In this document: positions 1-10,413 of the stretch, piece by piece
Position numbering within the stretch: the first letter of the stretch is position 1
How the letters are laid out: every line of letters starts with the position of its first letter
Origin: Rhytidiadelphus loreus
Lineage: Eukaryota > Streptophyta > Bryopsida > Hypnales > Hylocomiaceae
Direction: 5' to 3'
Assembly (NCBI GenBank): GCA_947034895.1
Contig: OX344764.1
Coordinates: 20,646,001 to 20,710,000, forward strand
DNA length: 64,000 bases
Notes under the pieces: generated by a model
What the model was told of the DNA's origin: nothing
What the model saw: only the letters and a program-made list of their open reading frames with translations
Database searches by the model: none
Made by a program: the position numbers and the translations under genes

Positions 1-938
1 TCCTACTACAAGGATTCCTTGTCTTCCCTATCATCCATCGGACGCCAAACGTGCTCCTTGACGTTTAAGGGTTAAGAGCTCTGGACGATTGCTGGAGCAG
101 CTCAAACCATGCACAAAAGATTTGGAACTAGTGAAGGAAGAATGTGGTAAAAATACCCGAGGTCCATCATTCACTGCAGTCGCATCCGCTTGAAGCTGCA
201 GAAAGGGAGGTGCTCGGACACTTTGGTTCTGAAATTCGCAGAAGATGAGTTAGAGCAAGTGCCCAAGTGGCCAACGTGGTTGATTCCATGTCCTTAGGAG
301 TTGGAACATATCACTTAGGAAGCTTCAAGGTTAGCAAATGAAAGTAGAAATCATGTCCGACATTTATGGAAGTTCCTATTAGCTTCCAAAGTGAGAATTC
401 TATTTTAGCTTGGGCACTAAGGAGATAAATGAAGACCTCTGGCGTGGCACTTGATCTGAACGAAGGTTGACCACATACGATAATCAACCAATCAATTCCA
501 CCCTAATCAGATATCTCCAAAAACAGTGCGGGAGGCAAGTACTAACATACCGGAGCCAGTCCGTCGTCAACCGCACTCACTTGAGCCGGGGGAATGACAT
601 GTGCTCCAATTATCGTATCCTGAGAATTCGCAAAATAACAGAGTTACACGATTAAAGCTACTTCATCGATTACATTGAGAGAATGAAACCTATTAATTTT
701 CAGCTCCACTATCAACGAACAAAGTCTGATTTCTCCAGCAACAGCGAGGGAATTATGTGGCAAAAATACCTGAGAAGCACCATTGATCGCATCTGCTTGA
801 AGCGTCTGTGCGAAGGCATGTCCTCCGATTCTCGAATCCTGAGAATAGTAGAAATTACATTAGAATGCAAATTCAAAAGAAGAGCTCCTTCATCATTCTA
901 AACGGAGATTGAGAAAGAAAATTAGGTTAAATTTTGAC
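1..938. other. no gene recognised; diverged internal repeats
   Basis: I see no convincing gene here. Three loosely similar blocks lie at about 140-260, 530-655 and 750-880. They share the order of 'atgtgg(t/c)aaaaatacc', 'cgcatc(c/t)gcttgaag' and 'tcgtatcctgagaattcgca' type segments, so the stretch is a decayed tandem or segmental repeat. It lies just past the stop codon of the minus-strand kinase, so part may be its 3' untranslated region. Confidence 0.4.
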
Positions 939-2783
939 CTACAAATTCAGCCGTTCACAGATTTCTGTAACAAATATATGGTCTGTCAGTAGTGAAAGGT
1001 GTATCTGATCAACTGGTTTACAACAAGGGCACGGGATATAACGACAGCGGACCTGATCTAGCGTGGCGTAAATGCTTTCGAGTCGAATGGTGACCTCTGA
1101 GAACTCGGGTCGAGCGGAAGGCTCACGATGCCAACAACTCTCCACAAGCCTCAGCAAGTCCGAGTCGTTCCAAAAATTAGCTCTGCCGCAGGCTTCTCGG
1201 AGAGGCGGTCTCAAATTGCCTGCTATGACGCCCTCCTTTAAAACTTGACGACTGGAAACACCTTGGTATGGTACAAGCCCTGGGACGCCATCCTCTGCAA
1301 CAAGAAGACTTTGACATTCTTCGTAAGGCACGAGACCTGTTAGGACCTGAAATGCAATAATGCCGAAGCTGTAGACGTCGATTTTCTTAGGAAACTCGAT
1401 TTGCACATTCCTCTCAGGGAAAAGTTTTTTCTCCAAGAGTTCCGGTGCAGCGTACATTGTCGTCGCTCCGCCCGGATTAAAGGCAGAGCTGGAATTCAGT
1501 TTCAGGATCCTGGCGCTACCAAAATCGGCAACCTTGACAAGGAACTGAAGGACATCTCCTAAAACCTCACACTCGCTTACAAGGATATTCTTCGGTTTCA
1601 GATCCCCGTGTATCACAGGTTCGGCCAAGTCATGCATGTGTGCCATGGCCCTTGCAATGTGCAGTAAAATGTCAAGCGAATCCAGGCGGGAAAAGGGCGA
1701 CTCGCTGCGAGCTCTCTCACGGACTCTATCCTCAATCAAAAGATCAAGATCGCGATCCAGTAACTCCATCAACAGAGAGAGTTGCTTCTCATCTGTGGAC
1801 ATGGACATCCCAAAGCTGTATACAACGTGCGGATGGAAAAGCCTTAGCACAACTTCAAGTTCTGTGTCGAAGGTGTCTTTCCTGTTGAATAATTTCCTGG
1901 CAAACATACCTCCACGCCACGATATCTTCCAAACAGCCGCTTGGCTACCTCTTCCAAAATTGCGGTTCTGCACCTGCACATCGTCAGGTCGGATATTCCA
2001 AAATGGTCTCGAACTCGTGTCTTCGTCACCATCTGTTTCATGCAACTGGTCTGCAATAGCGGATTGTGCTTCTCTCTCCTCCCACTCGTTCAACTTCTCG
2101 ACCAACGACTTATCTTCTGACACCGCAGCCTCAAGAAATGTCGAAGGGAAATACAACCTCTTGCTTGCAAATTCACGAGCTGCCTCCTCTCTAACAGCTT
2201 GGAGCTTCGGCCAGTACGGATGGCATGGCACAACGATACTACGGATGGTGATGCTCGAGATTTGTGTGGTACGCGGTTGCTGGATCGCTTCATTGGAAAA
2301 GAAAGCTTTAGGATGCTTGTTACAGGTGATAACTGTTCTAAGCCACTGGCATTTAGAAACGCTTAGAAAAAATTCCTCAGAACAATTTGCAACTAGACAA
2401 AGATCTTTCAAGCGCTGCACTTGCGTCCCTCTGAAATCAGAAAAACACTCTTCTAGTTCTTGAGACAGCCTTACAAACTGAGATCCATTAAGCTCGCTAC
2501 AACCTTCAATTCCTAACCACTCAATCTGCAGCGTTTCGCATAATCGCTCATTACCGTCGATGAAATTAGGAGTGCCGAATGATACTCCGCTTCTTCGTGA
2601 ACCCTGGGCAAGCTCAAGATGGTGCGACATTGTGTCTGGGATCTGACAAGTACTCCAGTCAAACCTCTTGATCGAAATATAAAAAACAGTTCCTCCGTTG
2701 CGACTGCTCACTTCGGAAGAGGCGAGGGCTGAGGACGCTAGGTTCCATCTCGCCTTAAGGGCGTGCACCGGAATACAGGGCAC
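939..2783 (-). CDS. TKL-like protein kinase with a long N-terminal region
   Basis: An open frame of about 614 codons ends in a complete protein kinase domain. Visible motifs, counted from the open end: glycine loop GRGSQAAVWK near residue 277, the ATP lysine in FARKLF, catalytic loop HGDLKPKN near 391 (HGD replacing HRD), DFG near 418, APE near 446 and DVYSFG near 468. The catalytic residues are therefore all present. The first ~270 residues match no domain I can name; a helical N-terminal module of the plant MLKL/DUF1221 kind is possible but unproven. The frame opens with GTG and has an upstream in-frame stop without an ATG between, so either the first ATG (2633, MSHHLEL) is used or a 5' exon is missing. 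It is divergent from the similar kinase at 5366-6850, which also has HGDLKPKN. Confidence 0.75.
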   Translation of the reverse strand: MPCIPVHALKARWNLASSALASSEVSSRNGGTVFYISIKRFDWSTCQIPDTMSHHLELAQGSRRSGVSFGTPNFIDGNERLCETLQIEWLGIEGCSELNGSQFVRLSQELEECFSDFRGTQVQRLKDLCLVANCSEEFFLSVSKCQWLRTVITCNKHPKAFFSNEAIQQPRTTQISSITIRSIVVPCHPYWPKLQAVREEAAREFASKRLYFPSTFLEAAVSEDKSLVEKLNEWEEREAQSAIADQLHETDGDEDTSSRPFWNIRPDDVQVQNRNFGRGSQAAVWKISWRGGMFARKLFNRKDTFDTELEVVLRLFHPHVVYSFGMSMSTDEKQLSLLMELLDRDLDLLIEDRVRERARSESPFSRLDSLDILLHIARAMAHMHDLAEPVIHGDLKPKNILVSECEVLGDVLQFLVKVADFGSARILKLNSSSAFNPGGATTMYAAPELLEKKLFPERNVQIEFPKKIDVYSFGIIAFQVLTGLVPYEECQSLLVAEDGVPGLVPYQGVSSRQVLKEGVIAGNLRPPLREACGRANFWNDSDLLRLVESCWHREPSARPEFSEVTIRLESIYATLDQVRCRYIPCPCCKPVDQIHLSLLTDHIFVTEICERLNL

Positions 2784-3639
2784 ATTTGCACCATAGCAAA
2801 GGACTCAAAGAGCGAGCGCATCAAAATAGGAAAAATAGCGCAAGGAAATAGCAATCGAGAAGGAAGAGAAAGTGCGCAAGAACTGAGCGGGATAAACCGA
2901 GAGGAGCAAAGCTGGGCATCCTAGCAAATTGACGTCGGAACTGACGGTTTGGACCTTAATAAGAAGCAATTGAACAACGACATGCGGCATCTGCGAGTTA
3001 TCGTTTTCCCGATTCACTTCTTGTTGTCTGACCCTAGCTACCTTATAAAATATACTTTGTTCAAAGCCTAAATGGTAAGCTCAAGCATCAGTCCGCAACT
3101 CCGCGTTGGCAGATATTGTTCACCTTCAAGTGTTGACGTGAGTCAGGTCCGCATCTACACAAAATAGTGAAATTAGATTGCCTTAGTGCACCTCCAATGC
3201 AACACGGGAAGAAACACTGGAACGGTGCCAAGGGGTTTTATAACGAGTTTTTGCAAAAATCCGCTCCCCAATGCAACCAATGGCATTTTCCTCCATTGCA
3301 CACTGGATAGCCGGAGGCCGGAAGGATACGGGGCAGCACGCTGATGGTCACATCTCCTTCCCGACAACACCTTTAGCAACTTTGCTTTGTTGTCTACTTT
3401 AAAAAAAGGAGGCCTGCATTTCCGTTTTGCACGGACCGGAGGCTGGATGGGTGGCGGACCTCCAGAAACTCCGAACAGTGCAGTGGATGGGTGCGGAAAT
3501 CGGAGGTCCGGTTGCCTAATTACGTTTCTTTGGGATCGTCATCATTCCGGTCCTCAAAGTCAAGGCAAGCCATCTTCTTACTAGGAGTCTATATTCTTAC
3601 TAGGAGTCTATAGCAGAAATGGGCAGAGTTCAGACAGGA
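2784..3639. other. intergenic, no gene seen
   Basis: This is the region between the two divergent kinases, nearest the minus-strand gene, and should hold its promoter and 5' leader. I recognise no gene. A short exact tandem duplication of 'tcttactaggagtctata' sits at about 3575-3612. Confidence 0.4.
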
Positions 3640-5365
3640 ATCGGAATTCGGAAGTTTCTCATCGTCTGGTGTTGTCAGAATGTTGCGAACTCTGAGCAGG
3701 TGGTGTGAAGACGAGGTTCTTACGAAGCATGTACACCGCAGCCGATGTATTCAGGGTGTGTTCACTGAGTATGGCAAATTTCTTGTTCATCTGTGCGTGC
3801 AGATGAACGAATTTATAATAGGGTCTGAATTGCTAGAAGATTTTGTAGACAGTATTCAAGTTTGCTTTCCTCTATTGCGCTTCTTAGGGTTAGAAGTTGG
3901 GATGCGCTTCTGTTCTGATGTATGTAATCACTTATACTGATTGTGTTATGGAAGTAGAACCTTACAAGAAGGGTCGATTTTTCCAGATTCAAATTTTGCG
4001 GTATGCATTTTTGCTTACTCTGTTTCTCAACATCCTCTGTTCTTTCTCTGTAATCTTTCAGATGTAATTGATAATCGTATGAAAGAAGTTCAAGTTGACG
4101 CTGAGCTAGTAGTCGAGAATGTTCTTGAACGCCGTTCTTCGTAACGATGCGGAGAACGTATGTTGAGGTCATGGACCGATTAATGGCAACGTTTTGTACT
4201 CTAATTCAACGTGATGGGCTGTTGCAGGTAGGGCCTGCTTTAGCAAGGCTTAGCAGCGTGCTTGTGATGGCGCCTAATGGAAGGCAACCGCAACTCAATT
4301 ATATCAATTTCGACTCATAGCTGCATTCATACGTGACTCCGTTTTCGAAGGTGGTTCAAATTCTGCCGTTCGTGTCATTCTCGGGTTCACGTGCCGAGTT
4401 GGGTGGATTGGGGAGCCCTTTCAGTATGAATATCATGTGTTCCCTGTCTGCCTGGGTTTGGAAATAGCATAGTATGAAATGCTGATGCGTGTGTGGCTTC
4501 TTTTGACAACTCTCAGTTGGGCTACATTCACAACGGCAGGCACCAATTGTGGCCATCATCAAGACAAGGTTGTAGGCTTCGAATTTAAAAGATCTAACTT
4601 AGCCTGAGGAGAGAAAGACGGTCTGCGAGGACATCAGGGACCCATGTTGGCGATCGGACGTATTTTAGGTGCTCAGTCGGGCGAAGCTTTCACCCGTATG
4701 ACCTGCTCTTATGCTGGTGTCAAGTATTCGTGACCGTCTGGACTAGCAGGTTGCGTGCAGGTAGCGATCTGTGGTGACCATCTATTGCGTTTCTTTCCCG
4801 GCAAGGCGTCTCTTCAGGTTGGTAATTAGCAGGTAGAGATTAGAATATAGCAATAATTTTGGCAGTAGAATCTTTTGGGATTCAAGTGTAAAAACTGCCT
4901 TGAAGGGAGGAGCTTGAGCTGTACTGAGTTTCGTGTTGAGGTTATCGTTCAATTCAGCAAGGGATCTGGTCACCAATTCTGTATCGAGGCATCTGAGTTT
5001 CCAAGTGATTTGTTTCGAAGTTACAGTTCATTTGGGGAGCTTTGGAATTCGTGAAGACGCCTCTCGGAAAGTTAGAAGTGTAAGTGGAGAGTGGTGCAAA
5101 TCATGGACACCTCAATTTTGGGTAACTCGTTTAGTTTAGTTTCTCTCTATGGGTGGTCTCATGCCGAAAATTTAGCTAGGTCGATCTACATAGCGATTGT
5201 GGAATAAACCAATTTGCAATTAGGACTACGCGGCGGTCACATCCGCCCCCTCTTTCACCTTCAAACCTCAATCGGTAAGCACGCCATATTTCCATCTCTC
5301 CAAAACACTTGATTATGATCACGGCATGTAGAATCTCATCTTTCTAGTTGTAGTGAATTTGTGAA
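3640..5365 (+). other. coding-like fragments upstream of the plus-strand kinase
   Basis: Several short stretches read like exons: 3680-3873 (MLRTLSRWCEDEV, then HSRCIQGVFTEYGKFL-like text rich in helix-forming residues), 4080-4140 (EVQVDAELVVENVLERRSS) and 4147-4320 (TYVEVMDRLMATFCTLIQRD). The second and third are in different frames with a stop between them, so either an intron or a frameshift separates them. They could be 5' exons of the kinase at 5366 or the remains of a separate gene. I could not build a consistent splice chain. Confidence 0.3.
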
Positions 5366-6850
5366 TTGAGCTTGGAATTGTTGCACACTTCGCAGAGACT
5401 ACTACGACTAGCATCATCACACCAATCGAGTAGTAGCAGCCCTGAAGGCTCTTCAGAACCAGCGCCATATCCATCCCATGTGTTGCTTGAATTTCCAGAT
5501 CCATCCCATGAATACTCCTCGCAGACATCCGATTGGGACGTGAGTTTCGTCGGCGTTGCGATGGCGAACTATGGAAGTACACCCAGGGATAATGTCTACC
5601 ACGAAACGGATGGAGCTGTGGCCTCCTTTTCTGGCCAGGGCGAGATGGAAGAGCATATTGCAAGGTCCATGAAGAAGGTCCAATCGAAAGATTTGAAAAG
5701 TGGGCGTCTGATTGGCAAAGGTTTTTCTAGCATTGTGTATGAGACGACGTTGGAAGGAAAGAGTTACGCCAGGAAAGACTTTCTACGAGTACCGAGCGAT
5801 ATCTTCGAAAGAGAAGCAGCTGCTCTCGTAGGTCTCGATCACCCGAATGTTCTGCAAACATATTGCTGGACTGTTGACGAAGGAAGCTGCTCTCTTGTCG
5901 TAGAATTGATGGACGATGACCTTCTAAATTTGATGCAAAAGATAAAGGACTCACGGCGAAAGCAATCTTCTGGTTCAGTTTCTGCCTCTCAGACGACCCA
6001 TTTGATCGATCTCCACAAGTTCATTAAGGACGGCAGAAATGCTCGAACAGCTACTGTTTCAGAGTCTGCTGCTGCGGCGCCACTTGTTTATCCTTTCGAC
6101 CTGTCAGAAGCACTTAAAGTTATGGTGCAAGTCGCACAAGGCGTGAAGTTCCTGCACGACAAAGGAGTGGCACATGGTGACCTAAAACCGAAGAATATTC
6201 TAGTCGCGTCGAATGGAAAGGTCTCTTCAAGCTCTTTCGACGAAAACATGGCTTTTAAGGTGGCTGATTTTGGTCTGTTTTGGACGAAGATGAAGAGCAG
6301 GACTTTGGTTTCACGTCGGGCAAGGAATTATGAAATGGCTCGATGGCGAGCGCCAGAGCTTTTGGAGTTGACAGGTCTGAGAGAGATCGAGCACGAGTCT
6401 TCCACGGACTCCGATTGGGATTCAGATTCAAGTGACGAAACGATTGGTGAACTCACTCAAAAATTTACTTTTAAGGACATGGCAAGGGCTGATATTTACA
6501 ATTTTGCTTGAACATTCTCACAGATATTGACTGGCGAGGATCCATATCCAGAGTTGAGTCTGAATGACTTGGTGAGAGGAATCCTCGGTGGTTTGCGACC
6601 TGGATTGCCACCTACATGCCCTGCACAACTAAGTTGCCTTCTGAAAAGATGTTGGGGCGAAAAGACTGAACGACCTAGTTTTGAAGACATATTCAGCGAG
6701 CTGAAAGACCTGCAAGCATCGCTCACAGGATCAGGTGCCCTGCTAGAACTTTTTTTTGATACATTGAAATGTGATGCATATATCATGCACGATAAGAATG
6801 AGAGTTATAACCACGTTGCGGCGGAGACCACTTTAGTCGGACGATCGTGA
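5366..6850 (+). pseudogene. TKL-like protein kinase interrupted by a single in-frame TGA
   Basis: The frame encodes a full kinase domain, but a TGA at 6509-6511 splits it. Before the stop: LIGKGFSSIVYE (glycine loop), SYARKDF (ATP lysine), VAHGDLKPKNILV (catalytic loop), VADFGLF and RWRAPELLEL. The stop falls exactly where subdomain IX (DIYNFA-x-TFSQILTG) continues. After it the same frame carries the helical C-lobe and ends with the subdomain XI signature CWGEKTERPSFEDI, so spacing is conserved and only one codon is wrong. No GT-AG pair would remove the codon without damage. A good internal start is the ATG at 5561 (MANYGSTPRD); the frame is open upstream to a TTG, so an upstream exon is possible. 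As written the product lacks its C-lobe helices and should be inactive. It may be a pseudogene, a null allele or a sequencing error. Confidence 0.7.
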
Positions 6851-6917
6851 GCATTGTACCTCATTTTTTTGTGTTTGTCATGTCAATACAGATGCTGTGG
6901 TGAATTGCGAGGGTAGT

Positions 6918-9900
6918 ATGACTGAGTCATCTGCTTCACCGATAGATACTTTGGAACTTGAGCTGGTCCCTGAAAATAGTGCAGCCTCTGGGCAATCTGG
7001 TGGAGGACCAGAGAGTTCATCAGTGTGGGAAATCGATCACACAGCTGACGTACCTATTGGGCCCGAGGACATTCAAGGTGATTCTTATAATGCATTATTG
7101 TATTCCTGATTGTTTTATTATTTTCGGGGCTAGTGATATTTCTTTAATAGTTTTGTTGAGTTACTAGACTTCTCATTTGTCTGTAGTGAACATTTCTCGG
7201 CTCTGTGATTTCTTGGAGTAGGCATTTTCCAATATCCACTTTGGTTTATTAGTTGTACAATTGAGATACTCGGTTGATTCTGTGAAGTTCATATGCCATA
7301 GCTCATTTCGATAGCGAAATCTTACTATTGATATATGCCGTCACCTAACAGACAGTCCCAAGGGAACACTTGTGCTCAAACCACAAAGGAAAGCTTCAGG
7401 TATTAGCAGTTTTATACGGAAAATGATGAGTATGAGCAATGTGAAGAAAGAGAGGAAAGGCAGACCTCTCGTGTTTTCTTTTTCCGACATCAAGAGAATG
7501 ACAAATAATTTCAACGCGGGGGATATCATACATCGGGAAGGGCGTTACAAGGTGCGGCACAATCTTTACTGGGTTTCTAATATCATCTATTACTTTGGAG
7601 CTGTTTTAAAGCAGTCAAGTCTGGTTATTTCTTTCCATGCTGATATCTGCTACTGAAATCCTGCAAGTACGCTAGAAACATGTAGACTAAACGCATTGGG
7701 ATATGTTGATTTCATGATTTCACGTTATCTGGGTATGTATGTGAGCTTAAGCAGGTATACAAGGGTATACAGGCAGGCATAGGTGCCACGGTTGCAGTAA
7801 TGAGATTGCGATTTGATTACGAAGGAGATTTTGAAGTGTTCAAAATGGAGATAGAGATGGTGTCCCAGGTATGCCACAAATATGTGGTGGCCTTGGTGGG
7901 ATATTGCCAAAAATCCTTCCCAATCCTCGTCTATGAGTACCCAGACAATGGTTCCTTATTTGATCACTTGCATGGTGAGCTTTAGACCTTTAATCTCGGA
8001 ACTTTAATAAGAAATTTAAGCTTTGATTCTGTAGTTATTTGTGCTCTAGGGTTTGGAGTTGTTGAGGGATGTGCTAAACTTGCCCATGCTATAAAAGGTT
8101 CCTCTAACACAAGTGTACATATTGGAAGTTTCAATGTACCCATAGTGAACAATGAACGTTTTATCATTTAAGGGTGGGGATGAATTTGGAGCACTCCCAA
8201 GTTCCAACTTCAAAAAATTCATGAGTAATTTAATAAGAGTCCAAAAAAATTATGAATCAAAGTGGGTAAGATGCATCTTCTTCTCATTCTTTGAGTAAAA
8301 TTTATTGAAATTGGTATGAGACTTAGAAGGATGCTTTATGAACACCCCACCTTAGGAAGTGCATCCTAAGTTTGATTGACTTTCAAGATCACTGAGGAAG
8401 ACTAGCTTTGACAATTGAATCCAATGATAAACCAGGCACTTTGGCAAAAAGGAGCACGCTCAATTGGAGGAGGCGCCTTCACATTGCCCTGAATGCGGCA
8501 CAAGGTAATATGGCTTACACTTACCAAGTTGTCATTTGTATTCATTGCTTAGTGAATCTACTATGAATCATTTCTATTGTGTGAATAATTCATGCCACAA
8601 TCATGTGTAGGCTAGGGCTTTGTTGATTAAACTTAGGGTTTCTTTTGATATTACAAACTTACAACTAGGGCCAATAGATGACAAGTCGCTCCAAATGGAC
8701 TACCATGCATTGGGCTTTGTTGTTGGCTGTATTGCCCAAAAAGGAAGCCCATTGCAACCTCTATGTCTATATGTTGTACTTAAAACATTCAACCTTATAA
8801 TTGCAGAGTGAGACGTCAGTTTATCCAAATTGATGAGTGACTTGTGAATGTACAGGCTTAGAGTATCTGCATACGGGGTGTAGTCCAAGTATCATACACA
8901 GGAATGTGAAAAGCACCAACATTCTACTAACTCCTGAATTTGATGCCAAAGTGGCGGACTTTGAACTGGCCAAGTTAAGAAGTGAAACTGAAAACACTAT
9001 AAGAATGACAACTGATGTCATGGGCACCATGGGCTACCTCGATCCAGAGTAAGTTATCTAGAGGTCTCCATGTATCAATGATTGCCTTCTTTGTTTTCTA
9101 ACTTGAGCATGATTGCTAGGAATGGGGTAGTTCTGGAACTCTACAATAGACCTTGGAAAGCAGTTCTTATAGTTACAAGTGTAGTTATGCTATTAGATGG
9201 TCTGTTTTGTAGAAATGGTAAAAGAAATGGAGAGTGAAGTCATATGTGCATCTTTTCCAAATGAGTATGTCTTTATGTCTTTCAAATACTTTCATTTCAA
9301 GATTTGGTATTTTGCAGGTACTATACATCTTATTGTGTATCTACCAAAAGTGATGTATATAGCTTTGGAATTGTTCTCTTGGAACTGATCACCGGAAGTC
9401 TGCCCATTGATCTATCCATGTTGAATGTGGGAAGAAATCCTTGTATCACCCATTGGGTCAGTTGCTAATTCTTTATCCTGTACAATTTGTATTTCACAAT
9501 ACTCGTTGAAAGTTAGAGTTATGCCAAATAATTAGAGATTATCCTTTATTTGTCATTTGAATCTATAATATGATCATATTTGAATGTCATCAATTGCCCT
9601 TTGTTCTAGGTACTAGGATTGCTATAAATGTAAGGTTTCAACTGAGTGACTAATACTACACCAATTCAATGGAAATATGGAATTATGCCATTACAATAGA
9701 TATGAGGTCAAGATGAAATACACTAGTAGCCCTCCAATCACTTCTAAAATATGAAAAGAATATAGGAGCATGGGATACATGTTCTATTAAACCATCTTTT
9801 ATAGGGAAATATTTGCAGAATGAATGTTATATTGATTTTTTGTAAAAATAGGTTTGTATGAAATTTTCATGTTTTTACATTGGAGGGGATAGGAGAGATG

Positions 9901-10413
9901 AAATTGATTCTACAAGAAAGAATAATCATCTATTATATTGAATAATTTTAGGGGCATAAGTAACAACCAACAATTGCATTCAATAACTTCATTTTGCACT
10001 TGAATATTAACTCTCTAGTCTTTTGTGTGAATCACTCAAAGCTATCTTCATGAAAAAAAAGGAACTCCTTAAGGCAACACTTGAAAGTAGGATACATAAT
10101 CTATCACCCACCTAGCATGGTAATAGTTTTTTTAGAGTATGGAAGAACTAAGTTTATGACCATAGTGAACTATATTATTGATTGTCATTTAAATTTGTTT
10201 TTACAGGTTTTGAAGGTTCTCCATGTCAACGACATTGATTCAATATTAGCACCTATAATAAAAGCTTCAAATCCTAATATGGAATCAGTATGGAAAGTTG
10301 TAGAAATTGCCATGCGAAGTGTAAAACTTAGAGCTGTGCATAGGCCTACAATGGCAGAAGTGGTCCAAGAGCTTCGACATGCTTCAACAATAGAAGTAGG
10401 ATCAATTGTATAG
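6918..10413 (+). CDS. receptor-like cytoplasmic pseudokinase, seven exons
   Basis: I join exons 6918-7077, 7352-7551, 7755-7974, 8436-8504, 8856-9048, 9318-9456 and 10207-10413. All borders are GT..AG and all phases agree, giving about 395 residues. The order is that of plant RLK kinase domains: [103 protein letters not shown]. The catalytic positions are changed: the ATP lysine is Met (VAVMRL), HRD is HRN, DFG is DFE, and the glycine loop is [10 protein letters not shown]. There is no signal peptide or membrane segment in these exons, so it would be a cytoplasmic pseudokinase acting as a scaffold or allosteric partner, if expressed. The ATG at 6918 is a choice; the gene begins only 68 bp after the preceding broken kinase and could be spliced to it, though I found no strong junction. 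Confidence 0.75.

Noticed and set aside
1636..2463. 275-codon plus-strand frame
   Set aside because: Antisense to the kinase gene, Ser-rich shadow of its codons, no domain.
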